NCBI GenBank assembly: GCA_026874595.1
Contig: CM049314.1
Coordinates: 29,153,729 to 29,217,728 of the forward strand
DNA length: 64,000 bases
From: Sipunculus nudus
Lineage: Eukaryota > Annelida > Sipuncula > Golfingiida > Sipunculidae
Direction: 5' to 3'
Shown: one piece after another, positions 37,802-46,287 of the stretch
Layout of the letters: each line of letters opens with the position of its first letter
Numbering within the stretch: position 1 is the stretch's first letter
Notes under the pieces: model-generated
Seen by the model: the letters and a program-made list of their open reading frames with translations, nothing else
Database searches by the model: none
Told to the model about the DNA's origin: nothing
Program-made: the position numbers and the translations under genes

Positions 37802-39742
37802 TTATGCTGATCCCCGTGGGAAAACTAGGAGTACTTGTTGCTGCAACTGTTGAAAGTTCTGTTTGACGTCTTCCAGCATGGCCATCGACTGTTGAAAGCT
37901 GCTGATGGCCCTGTGCAGTTTGTCCGTCATCGTGTTCGTCACATTCCAAAGTTCCTGCGTATCCATGGCGGCCGTGTTTGAGGCGTAGTTATGCGCAGTT
38001 GCATTGTTTGGCGTTGCGACGATAGGTGCAGCTGGAGTGTATATATAATTCTGTGTATTCACGTCACATGTTGACAGTTGCTGGGCGACGGTGTACAGAA
38101 TGTTCATCGGGTTTGGGTCGCTTGCAACGGACGTACCTTGCTGCTGCAGTCCCGTCCCGTCATACAAGTGCGCATTGACTGTGACGCCAGCAATCGGCCG
38201 TTGCCCTGCACAGGCGTAAACGGGCGCATTGGCTTTGACCACGCCGGGAGACGGCATGAATTGTCCCGTGAAGGGTGAATGAGTGCTGTGTCCCAAGTCC
38301 GTCCCTGCATTGTGCATGTGATCGTTATGTGTACCCATATGTTGTTGTGTCCCCCCCCACAGGTAACCCGGTATTGTCCATTTCGTCGTCTGATATATCA
38401 GAATAAGGACTTTCATGCTCACCAACCACTGCAGACGGTGGCGCGCTTTTGTCTCGTTGACTTGTTGCTGAGCGGGCGATAGACACCTCATTCTCCAAAG
38501 CGTTACCCGCATCTCCCTCTTGCGCCGGGCCCGATTGATTGAGGTGCAAACGGACACTTCCGTCCTCGTCTTCGTCACGCACCTCGTCTGGCAATACCAG
38601 GTCTTGTGTATCTATGTTCAACAATGCCGGCATTGCGGGTGTATTGAGAGATATTTCGTAGGGGTCTGGTATGGCGGGTCGGCGCCCGTTTACCGTAGGC
38701 GCTTTGAGGGTCGTTTCCTCGTCCTGTGACGTGGAGTGTGTCGCATTCCCTTCGTAATTCAGGATAAGGTTTGAGCCATTCGTCGCCCCGTGTGCGGTCG
38801 GCCTGTCAGCGTCTGTGCCGGGCGATTGTGGCGAGCTGTCAATAGGAGGGTACAGCGTTGCGCAGTCGCCGCCGCCTATGGGTGAAAATGGCGTATCATC
38901 GATGCGTATGCGCTTCCTCGGGGCGCTGAACCTTGGTTGACCGTCAGCAGCGTGACACGGACCGCGTTTCCGCTTCCCGAGCTCGGCGTGAGTTCTTCCT
39001 GTTGTCGCACCGTCGGGACTCCCCTGTTGATCCTGGACGTCAACTGTCGTATGACCGGCATTTTCTTTCACCCACTGTTCAGCTTGTACGTTCAGGGTGG
39101 CGGCATCGACAGCTGCAGACGGTTCAGAGGAAACGGGGTCGGCGGTATCATCCGTGACACTGGCTGTTGTTGCTCCCTGATCGCTGTCAAGCGTACCCGC
39201 ATCGTCTTGCAGGCCATACGGCACCAGCGTAAACGGTATCGCCCCTTTCTTCGAGCTTTTCAGGACACACCGTTCGCGCGATTTACCGGTGTACAGGCCG
39301 TATGTGGGAGGGCTTTTGGCTGCTTTCTCCATTTTCTTGAGGCAAGAATGTACACGCACATACAGGTCATGCAAGGCCTGCTCGTGTGCGAAAACTGTTG
39401 AGCGGCACAGTTCCTTTGCCACGCGGTTGATGTCCTCTTTGCGTCTTCCCAGTACCAAACGTAACTGGGTCAACGTCCTGTCGGTAAATGATTCACGGCC
39501 GAAACATGGGAATAACAATTTTTTATATATAGTTTCCACGAATCAGATGTACGAATCAGCAGTGCACCCGGTGCAAGTTTTGTTTTCACTTCCTTTTCTA
39601 GAGAAATCACGTCATACCATGTCAATGTACGTCTGCGCAAACAACTTTTTACAGGAGATAAGACATGTCGCCCAGACTGTGACTCAAGGACAAATGTGTC
39701 ACAACAACTGCGCAAACATCGGAAAAACCAGACCGCAAGCAT
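37802..39742 (-). pseudogene. Probable single gene broken by two frameshifts; N-terminal BEN-like domain
   Basis: Three overlapping minus-strand frames follow one another: 39742-39470 (ATG at 39742, 55-65 bases after an ACATAAAAA element), about 39539-38325, and 38578-37802. The first switch coincides with an A6 run near 39519-39524 and the second with a G8 run near 38351-38358. One base in each run would restore a continuous frame of about 640 codons. The N-terminal part has the spacing of a BEN domain: 'LAPGALLIRTSDSWKLYI', then 'LLFPCFGRESFTDRTLTQL' and an 'EDINRVAKEL' helix. BEN domains bind DNA or chromatin proteins and occur in pox- and polydnaviruses. The middle is acidic, Ser/Thr/Pro-rich and disordered, with a basic cluster (RKRIRI). 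The C terminus ends in a Gln-rich coil. BEN assignment is tentative. Splicing or programmed slippage are alternatives to decay. Confidence 0.55.
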
Positions 39743-40137
39743 TCGGTCAATGTCCTGAGCGGTTAGTCACAGCAGCATGAACGCGATAACATCCTGGTTT
39801 TTATGTACCAGCTAAGCACCAGCGTCAAGGCCGTCTATTTTTTACTGTAGTCATGTGGTTATGAATCATACTTGTTTACCAGACGTACCAAACGTAAATG
39901 GGTCGTCAGTGTAAACATGCTGTTTTATATGACCTTTAATTGCGCTTTACCATTTCAGTGATACAAGTCACGTTTCAATGACACAGTTTCGTTCGTCAGA
40001 CACACGCGCACTTGAGGTGGTCAAGCCGCTGTAGAACAGTCCTTCTATACGTCGGTGCCCCATCCGTATCGGGTGCATATATATCGTTCCTTTAAACTGG
40101 ACCAGTATCCCTAGACAGAAGAGAAGAATAAAGAGTA
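39743..40137. promoter_or_regulatory. Divergent intergenic region, first copy of a duplicated promoter segment
   Basis: The part near 39798-39930 (CACCAGCGT..., then CGTACCAAACGTAAATGG) recurs at about 40527-40660 ahead of the CARD-CARD-RING gene. A TATA element CATATATATC lies near 40075, about 60 bases before the ATG at 40138. Confidence 0.55.
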
Positions 40138-40485
40138 ATGGCCACCTCGGACGGGTCGGAAATATCTTACCGTACGGAATTCATTGAACTTTTCAACACG
40201 GTGGACATGATGCTGTACGGATGTTGGGGTTTTATGTTTGACCCGTCTCGGTGCAAGGATGTGTATGATGAACTAAAATATCTGAATGATTCAATGAAGG
40301 ATTTATACCGGCGTTTACCTGCAGATATGAGACACGGCCTCTACCTGAAAAATCGGCCGTACTGTGAAACATGTTTCAGATGTCTCGATTGCAGTGAGTG
40401 CGACGCAACCAGTGAGTCCACTGAGGAAACGTATCTGTCGACTGAACCGGTGTCTAGAGGCAATGATGCGGCACAGACGGAGTAA
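40138..40485 (+). CDS. Small Cys-rich hypothetical protein, 115 aa
   Basis: ATG at 40138 after a TATA element near 40075. The first 80 residues are helical and amphipathic (YDELKYLNDSMKDLYRRL). A Cys cluster (CETCFRCLDCSEC, about 91-103) could bind zinc, and the tail is acidic and Ser/Thr-rich. It lies between the BEN-like gene and the CARD cluster, and its promoter region is a duplicate of the next gene's. No family recognised. Confidence 0.65.
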   Translation: MATSDGSEISYRTEFIELFNTVDMMLYGCWGFMFDPSRCKDVYDELKYLNDSMKDLYRRLPADMRHGLYLKNRPYCETCFRCLDCSECDATSESTEETYLSTEPVSRGNDAAQTE

Positions 40486-40519
40486 AGACTGGAGTTCAGG
40501 TGGCACGTGAGGTTAACAT

Positions 40520-40942
40520 CGTAGCTGTTATGTATCAGCGATGCACCAGCGTTAAGTTTGTCATTTTTGTCTTGGTTTTTTTTTTCTGTACATATGGTCA
40601 TGATTAATACTGGTTTACTAAACGTACCAAACGTAAATGGATGATCAGACAGTCTAAAACAAGCTATTATGTGGCCTGGTTTTTACGCAATACGATAATA
40701 GGGATGCACGTGTTTGTTCAAGGACATCATTTGAACGTCAATTCCGTGAGTGATGGACCTACGTCTGAAACACGCCCCTCCCATGTATATATACATATAT
40801 TCGACATGCGCACAGTGAACTCCTGCCGATCAGATGACTTGTCTGGCAGCTACATAAAGCAGAACGTAATGGGCTTACAGCAGACCAGTACCAGCAGCAG
40901 TTCTGTTCGGTGTTAGCTCTACCCAAATGTGAAAGTGTTGAG
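40520..40942 (+). promoter_or_regulatory. Promoter region of the CARD-CARD-RING gene, second copy of duplicated segment
   Basis: About 40527-40660 repeats the segment at 39798-39930. TATATATA near 40786 and ACATAAAG at 40852-40859 are the TATA candidates. The second gives a leader of about 60 bases before the ATG at 40943. Confidence 0.5.
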
Positions 40943-42106
40943 ATGTCACGTACACTACATCCAGTCGATGTTTACTTGTCTGTCCGTCCCGCTATAAATA
41001 TATCAAATGTGATCAAAGGAAACCGTATCAAGCTGTTGATGTACTTGGACGTCAACACTGTGCTACAGAACGCCATGGTCCAGGAAGGCATCATAGGCAA
41101 GGGCCACGCTGCACTTTTAGACAACAGCCCTGTTATGAGTGGGAAAGCCAGCGAGTTGATAGCCATCCTCCTGAAGCGCGATCTTCGAAACTTCATCGGG
41201 TTTATCGGTTTGCTGGAGGAGTATGATCAACCCGTGCCCCGGGATATCCTGGTGGAATCACTCAACGCATGCGCTTTCGGGAAGCAGGGTGTCCCTGGCG
41301 GAGGTACCCTTTCTGGGAACACAGCCGGGAAACCGTCAAGCAGTCGGGCCGACCCCCACACTGGAAAATGCGGCAGCGCGGGTGTACATGTTTCTTCGCG
41401 TCAGCCAGACTGGTTGCATCCACTCGACGTTTACATGTCTGTCAGTCCCGCTATTTCGATACGCAGTGTTATCAATTCAGACCGGGTTGCGCTGGCTCAT
41501 TGCCTGGACGTTGACCCGCTGCTGCAGGAGGCGATGGTCGAAGAAGGCATCATCAGCAGGTTCAATGCCGAAACCATACTCCGCAAGTGTCACAAATATG
41601 CGAAAAGCACAGCCTTGTTGGACATCCTCGCTCAGCGGGGTCTCCCTAATTTGGTCAGGTTTATTGGATTGCTGAAGGTGTATGATCAGCCCGTTCCGCG
41701 AGATATCCTGGTGAAATCATTGAACGCACACGCTTTCCCGAAGCAGGCTGGCCGTGTCGGACGATCGCTAACAACGAACACGGTCGAGCAACCGACCCGT
41801 CGCGAGGTCGAACCTTTCAATGGAACGTTAAGCGGGGCGGATGGGCAGGTTTCTTCTGGTCAACGGTGGCGGCGCATGCGCGACATGCTATGTGCGAAAA
41901 AGAAAAACGACGTACCGGTGACTCCAGATGATCCCAATGAACAAGTCTGTGTAGTGTGTATGGACAACAAACGGAAGACGATATTTCTGCCCTGCGGTCA
42001 CATAAGGTGCTGTTTCACATGTGCGTTGAGGTGCAGCGAGAACGAGGATATGACATGTATAACATGCAGAAACCGGGTAGAAGATATCAAACCCTGTTTC
42101 ATGTGA
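40943..42106 (+). CDS. CARD-CARD-RING protein (IAP-like without BIR)
   Basis: 387 residues from the ATG at 40943; the frame starts at a GTG eleven codons earlier. Two related CARD domains lie at about 8-110 and 160-262; both begin HP(V/L)DVY(L/M)SV and share 'LDV...L..AMV.EGII' and 'FIGLL..YDQPVPRDILV.SLNA'. A C-terminal RING follows with C336, C339, C351, H353, C357, C360, C372 and C375, the IAP-type pattern (CVVCMDNKRK, then PCGH). This equals the CARD-RING end of cellular cIAPs with the BIRs missing. An E3 ligase addressed by CARD-CARD contact is the natural inference, with host CARD adaptors or the neighbouring viral CARD proteins as partners. AATAAA follows near 42342. Confidence 0.85.
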   Translation: MSRTLHPVDVYLSVRPAINISNVIKGNRIKLLMYLDVNTVLQNAMVQEGIIGKGHAALLDNSPVMSGKASELIAILLKRDLRNFIGFIGLLEEYDQPVPRDILVESLNACAFGKQGVPGGGTLSGNTAGKPSSSRADPHTGKCGSAGVHVSSRQPDWLHPLDVYMSVSPAISIRSVINSDRVALAHCLDVDPLLQEAMVEEGIISRFNAETILRKCHKYAKSTALLDILAQRGLPNLVRFIGLLKVYDQPVPRDILVKSLNAHAFPKQAGRVGRSLTTNTVEQPTRREVEPFNGTLSGADGQVSSGQRWRRMRDMLCAKKKNDVPVTPDDPNEQVCVVCMDNKRKTIFLPCGHIRCCFTCALRCSENEDMTCITCRNRVEDIKPCFM

Positions 42107-42725
42107 ACCTAACAGAACGTACCATAAGGAACTCTTTTTGCTTCCCCTGCCCCAGCTCACACAGTGAAACGCGTAAGTGCCTGTATATACGATAAGTGAA
42201 CTGTTTTTGTATTGATACTCTCTATAACATACATACGTTGACACGTTCTTTATTGATGATTCAAACTTGTGTATATATCTTACTTTGCGCATTTGTGTTT
42301 CGTAATCGCACCTTTGTTATTGTATAAATGAATAACAAATGAATAAAATGTAGTGTATATATTTATACGTGTTCTTCTGTACAACGTGTACTGTATGACG
42401 GATGTGGGGAACCTGTTCTGAACGCTCTCCCGGTTAGGTGCGTGTGTGTCGTTGTGATGTTTGTATATTCGTACTGCGTTCTGTATGATGTTCTGTTCTG
42501 TGTGATGCAATCAGCCTCCGACCTCCCGACTATCATGTGGCGTAACTCCATGGGGGTAATGATTTGGTACTTCAAACGTGTGTGTCGAATCCCGTTCTGT
42601 TTTATTTTATATGTCCTTTTATATGTCATTGCTTGTGGCGTGGTTACAAAAGTACCGGTCACTGTATCCATCCACCATTTCATCGCCGACCGCCGTACTG
42701 CACAGGAGTGTTTAACCGATACACC
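42107..42725. other. Intergenic, poly(A) signal and leader of next CARD gene
   Basis: Contains AATAAA at 42342-42347 for the upstream gene. The last 50 bases (from about 42675) are a diverged copy of the leader found before the other CARD genes. A TTTATATG element lies near 42615. No further gene seen. Confidence 0.5.
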
Positions 42726-43172
42726 ATGGGCCGGGTCGATACGTTGCAGCCATTGAATTTTTACTTGTCTGTCAGACCTGAGATTTCGAGCGCGAGCATC
42801 CTCCGGCCACAGTGGCGCACGTTGGTGACCAGCCTGGACGTCGATCCTTGGCTGATTGACACTCTGCTCCAGAAAGGTCTTATAAGTCAGGACGAAGCCG
42901 CACGTATCACCGGGGAAGATACCGTCATCGATCAGAACAAGATGCTGCTGTTTATCATCATGGAGTTGGGGCTTGAACAAGTTGTCACGTTTATCGAGTT
43001 GCTCAAAACCTGCAACCGGTCCGGGCCGCACGTCGTGCTCGTGAAATGTCTGAATCGAGCAGCATGGAAGCGCTTTGCTGACGGATGTAGCTTCTCCCCG
43101 ACTGGCGTCATCGGTACACATACCATTTTACAGCCGTCGTCTGTGCAAACGGGCGGTTCGAAAAAAGGATAA
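42726..43172 (+). CDS. Single-CARD protein, 148 aa
   Basis: Starts at the ATG at 42726; the upstream part of the open frame is not protein-like, and a conserved leader ends exactly at this ATG. One CARD-type bundle occupies about 8-110: 'LNFYLSVRPEIS', 'LDVDPWLIDTLLQKGLIS', 'DEAARI', 'LLFIIMELGLEQVVTFIELL'. A polar tail of about 35 residues follows. It lacks the RING, so it would be an adaptor or decoy rather than a ligase. It is the most divergent of the four short CARD genes and likely an early duplicate of the CARD of the gene at 40943. Confidence 0.75.
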   Translation: MGRVDTLQPLNFYLSVRPEISSASILRPQWRTLVTSLDVDPWLIDTLLQKGLISQDEAARITGEDTVIDQNKMLLFIIMELGLEQVVTFIELLKTCNRSGPHVVLVKCLNRAAWKRFADGCSFSPTGVIGTHTILQPSSVQTGGSKKG

Positions 43173-43275
43173 GAATGCCAGTTGGCGCATGTCATCGTAT
43201 CTTGCAGTATGGATTTTCAAAACGTTTTTTATGCTTTTTTAGTGTAGGATGCGGAGGGGGGGGGGGCTATGGGCA

Positions 43276-43359
43276 CACATATAAATAAGCGGTTGCTGTA
43301 TAAATGAATCATTTCGTTGCCAACCACCGTACTGAACAGGACTCGTTTACGGATACATC
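43276..43359 (+). promoter_or_regulatory. Shared promoter and leader, copy for the CARD gene at 43360
   Basis: ACACATATAAATAAGC (TATA near 43277-43286) is followed by GGTTGCTGTATAAATG and a leader ending CGTTTACGGATACATC just before the ATG. Near-identical blocks precede the next two CARD genes. Confidence 0.75.
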
Positions 43360-43728
43360 ATGTACTTCCAAGATGTGATGCAGCCACCTGAATATTACTT
43401 GTCAATACAACCTCCGATCACGGGCGAAAGCATTATCGGTACACTACGTGGTCGGTTGGTTGCCACTCTTGATGTCCACGTGGTGTTGGTTGACGCCAGG
43501 CTCTACAAAAGCCTTATCGACTCTGACCAAGCGGGTCGTCTCAAAGCGAAGGAGATGTCTGTCGAGAGGAACGAGGAGCTGCTGTGTATACTCGAGCATT
43601 GGGACGTTGAGAAACTGGTAATATTTATCAGCTTGTTGAACATGTTTGGTAATAGGGTGGCGCACTTCCTGCTACTGGCCGCTCTTAACTGTGAAGCATG
43701 TACGCGCAACCTTGCATCAAAGAACTAG
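43360..43728 (+). CDS. Single-CARD protein, 122 aa
   Basis: ATG at 43360 directly after the conserved leader. Almost the whole protein is one CARD: YYLSIQPPITGESIIG, 'LDVHVVLVDARLYKSLIDSDQAGRLKAKE', 'RNEELLCILEHWDVEKLVIFISLLNMF' and 'ALNCEACTRNL'. It is about 65-70% identical by eye to the two following copies. It carries no RING, BIR or other domain. Such CARD-only proteins in animals inhibit or tune inflammasome and apoptosome assembly; a similar viral role is inferred. Confidence 0.78.
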   Translation: MYFQDVMQPPEYYLSIQPPITGESIIGTLRGRLVATLDVHVVLVDARLYKSLIDSDQAGRLKAKEMSVERNEELLCILEHWDVEKLVIFISLLNMFGNRVAHFLLLAALNCEACTRNLASKN

Positions 43729-43799
43729 TAAAATGGAGTCCTTGGCACTCGTACAATATTGCAGCCATAGTTAGTGCAAACAGACGGGTCAAGGATCTG

Positions 43800-43923
43800 G
43801 ATATGGGGAGGGGCACACATATAAATAGACAGTTGCTGTATAAATGCATCATTTCGTTGCCAACCACCGTACTGAACAGGACTCGTTTACGGATACATCA
43901 CGTACAGCGGACATTTAGAGCCA
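43800..43923 (+). promoter_or_regulatory. Shared promoter and leader, copy with lost first ATG
   Basis: ACACATATAAATAG and the GGATACATC leader are conserved, but the codon where the neighbours start reads ACG at about 43900 (CATCACGTACAGCGG against CATCATGTACAGCGG). The next in-frame ATG is at 43924. Confidence 0.7.
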
Positions 43924-44286
43924 ATGGAATATTACTTGTCTATACAACCCCCGATCACGGGCGGAAGCATTATCGGTGACATACGTCCTCAGTTGGTTAC
44001 CTCTCTTTATGTCGACGTGTTGCTGTATGACGTCATGGTCAACAGAGGCCTAATCAACTCTGTTCAAGCGGATCGTATCAAAGCGAAGGAGACGTCTATC
44101 GAGAGGAACGGGGAGCTGCTGTGTGTACTCGAGCATTGGGACGTGAAGAGACTGGTAAAATTTATCAGTTTGTTGAAAATATTTGATAATAAGGTGGCGC
44201 ACTCCAGACTAGTGGACGCTCTTAATTTGGAAGCAGATAGGCGCAAAAGAGCCTTTTGCACATGTCCATTATGCTGCCATCGTTAG
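43924..44286 (+). CDS. Single-CARD protein with shifted start, 120 aa
   Basis: The ancestral start has become ACG, so translation probably begins eight codons later at the ATG at 43924, which the family keeps as an internal Met (EPMEYYLS). The CARD itself is complete: YYLSIQPPITGGSIIG, 'LLYDVMVNRGLINSVQADRIKAKE', 'LLCVLEHWDVKRLVKFISLLKIF'. The C terminus after about residue 105 differs from its siblings (RKRAFCTCPLCCHR) through a local change near 44250. ACG initiation in place of ATG remains possible. It is the middle of three closely similar tandem copies. Confidence 0.7.
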   Translation: MEYYLSIQPPITGGSIIGDIRPQLVTSLYVDVLLYDVMVNRGLINSVQADRIKAKETSIERNGELLCVLEHWDVKRLVKFISLLKIFDNKVAHSRLVDALNLEADRRKRAFCTCPLCCHR

Positions 44287-44329
44287 TGCAAACAGATGGG
44301 TCAAGGATGTGGATGTGTGGATATGGGGA

Positions 44330-44418
44330 GGGGCACACATATAAATAAGCGGTTGCTGTATAAATGCATCATTTCATTGCCAACCACCCTACTGAACAGA
44401 ACTCCTTACGGATACATC
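44330..44418 (+). promoter_or_regulatory. Shared promoter and leader, copy for the CARD gene at 44419
   Basis: ACACATATAAATAAGC near 44334, the GCTGTATAAATGCATC motif and GGATACATC ahead of the ATG match the blocks at 43276 and 43800 almost base for base. Confidence 0.75.
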
Positions 44419-44829
44419 ATGTACAGCGGAGATGTAGAGCCAATGGAATATTACTTGTCTATACAACCCCCGATCACGGGCGGAAGCATTATCGGTGAAA
44501 TACGTCCTCAGTTGGTTACCTCTCTTGATGTCGACGTGTTGCTGTATGACGTCATGGTCAACAGAGGCCTAATCGACTCTGTTCAAGCGGATCGTATCAA
44601 AGCGAAGGAGACGTCTATCGAGCGGAACGGGGAGCTGCCGTGTATACTCGAGCATTGGGACGTGAAGAGACTGGTAACATTTATCAACTTGTTGCAAATA
44701 TTTGATAATGAGGTGGCGCACTCCACGCTAGTGCGCGCTCTTAATTTTGAAGCATGTACGCGTGAAATTGCAGCAAGAATGTCGTCAAGTGGAGCTCTTA
44801 GCACACGTACATATTGCAGCTATCGTTAG
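44419..44829 (+). CDS. Single-CARD protein, 136 aa
   Basis: Start at the ATG at 44419 after the conserved leader (the open frame extends further upstream but crosses the promoter). It has the CARD of the family (YYLSIQPPITGGSIIGEI, 'LLYDVMVNRGLIDSVQADRIKAKE', 'WDVKRLVTFINLLQIF'). A slightly longer C-terminal tail (ACTREIAARMSSSG...) resembles that of the gene at 43360. It is about 90% identical to the copy at 43924 over the CARD. The three-copy array with copied promoters indicates recent expansion under selection for dosage or diversification. Confidence 0.76.
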   Translation: MYSGDVEPMEYYLSIQPPITGGSIIGEIRPQLVTSLDVDVLLYDVMVNRGLIDSVQADRIKAKETSIERNGELPCILEHWDVKRLVTFINLLQIFDNEVAHSTLVRALNFEACTREIAARMSSSGALSTRTYCSYR

Positions 44830-45160
44830 TGCAAATAGACGGGTCAAGAAAGGCGTAGGATTGTGTCTACATCTGCCTATACATGATAACAACCATCGAT
44901 ATCATGCGCAAGGAAAACACGTATATTTATTGTGTACAGTGACTCAGTATTATATCACAAACCTGCGTGAATCACGTGATACGCCATAACACAAAACGTT
45001 ACCTAGGACTACGCATGCAGCACCAAAAAAATCAAAAAGGATTGTACCTACCTTCCGTTCACTTGCACGTATAAGAGGCGCCTGTGCGCGTCTCCTGGCT
45101 TATTTCACCCGACGCATTTGATGTGAGCTAACCGTGTTCCGGATCGCCTGCAACACAAAC
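44830..45160. other. Intergenic with a TCACGTGA element
   Basis: Contains TCACGTGA at 44972-44979 about 190 bases before the next ATG. No coding frame supported. Confidence 0.4.
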
Positions 45161-45814
45161 ATGACTGACAAGGAATGTCAATTGGATGTAAGTGCTTACA
45201 TGTCAAACCATCCGTCGGTTCCTGTCGCAGACGTGATCAATTCTGCTGCAATCCATTTACAGAACACGCTGGACCCAAACGAGAAGCTTCTGGTCGCCCT
45301 GCTGCAAAACAACATTTAGCTTCAAGAGCATGTGGAAAGCATACAGGCAAGGCCGACCAATTCACAGAAGAACGATGAATTGCTGTCCGTCCTCAAAAGG
45401 CGGGGTCTACGGCATCTCCTCGCGTTTATCAACTTGCTTGGCTCTCATGGTCAGTGCGAGGCGCGCACGGTTCTTCTCTCCTCTCTGAATCATGAGGCAG
45501 CTTCGCGTATCAACGATACCGTGCACCGGCTGAAGGGTCATCTCTCCCAAGCGCAGAACATATCTCGTGTCGGACGGTGGCAGATCACACGGGACATGCT
45601 CAATAAAAAACGGGGACAGGACGTTCGTGACGAATCCGGGTCAGAGCTCAGTTGTTGTATAGTGTGCATGGAGAATAAAAGGAAGACGGTGTTTGTTCCA
45701 TGCGGTCACTTCGTCTGCTGTTTCCAATGCGCGTGGCATATTATAGCGAAGGACGATAAAACATGTGTCAGGTGCCGTTGCCCCCTGGAGGATGTCATAG
45801 ATTGCTATATGTAA
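45161..45814 (+). pseudogene. CARD-RING gene interrupted by an in-frame TAG
   Basis: From the ATG at 45161 the frame runs to TAG at 45317-45319, then continues in the same frame to 45814. The part before the TAG is the first half of a CARD (QLDVSAYMSNHPSVPVADVI, then LLVALLQNNI). The part after it is the second half (ELLSVLKRRGLRHLLAFINLL), a linker and a C-terminal RING (CCIVCMENKRK, PCGHF, CVRCR) very like that of the gene at 40943. Only the single stop separates the halves, and both remain well conserved. Readthrough, a recent nonsense mutation, or re-initiation at an ATG after the stop (giving a RING with half a CARD) are all possible. AATAAA lies at 45986. Confidence 0.75.
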
Positions 45815-46287
45815 ACGATACAGATGCATTCTGATTGAGAACTTTGATGACGTTGGTGTTTTAGCAACTAGTAATATGATTAGACCTGTACACTTTTTCA
45901 TTTGTAAAAACATGTATGTATGATTCATATATATATATATATATATACACACATAACTGCTTAATAGACATGTACGGCTTTTGAAAATAAACCTTATGTA
46001 TAATGGTAACAAGCCTGATTTTATTTGTCTGTCTTCATTACCTTTCGTCTTGTGTCGTATGTGTGTGTTCGAATATGTGTGTGTGTGTTTTCAGTGTCTG
46101 AATGTCACTGTTACCCAATGGAGCTGTAAACAGTATTTGTATGGGGATATATTTTCGATAAACTCATTTGTGCGTGTGTGTGTACACCGAGTAACACATC
46201 GTACAACGTACCTGTAGCCATACGTACAACCAGTATCGCATAGTCCGACCCGATTTCATGTAACAACATTCATTAGAAGGGCCCGTG
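45815..46287. other. Intergenic with (AT)n and poly(A) signal
   Basis: (AT)n at about 45928-45947, AATAAA at 45986-45991, and GT-rich sequence near 46070-46095. No gene supported. Confidence 0.5.
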
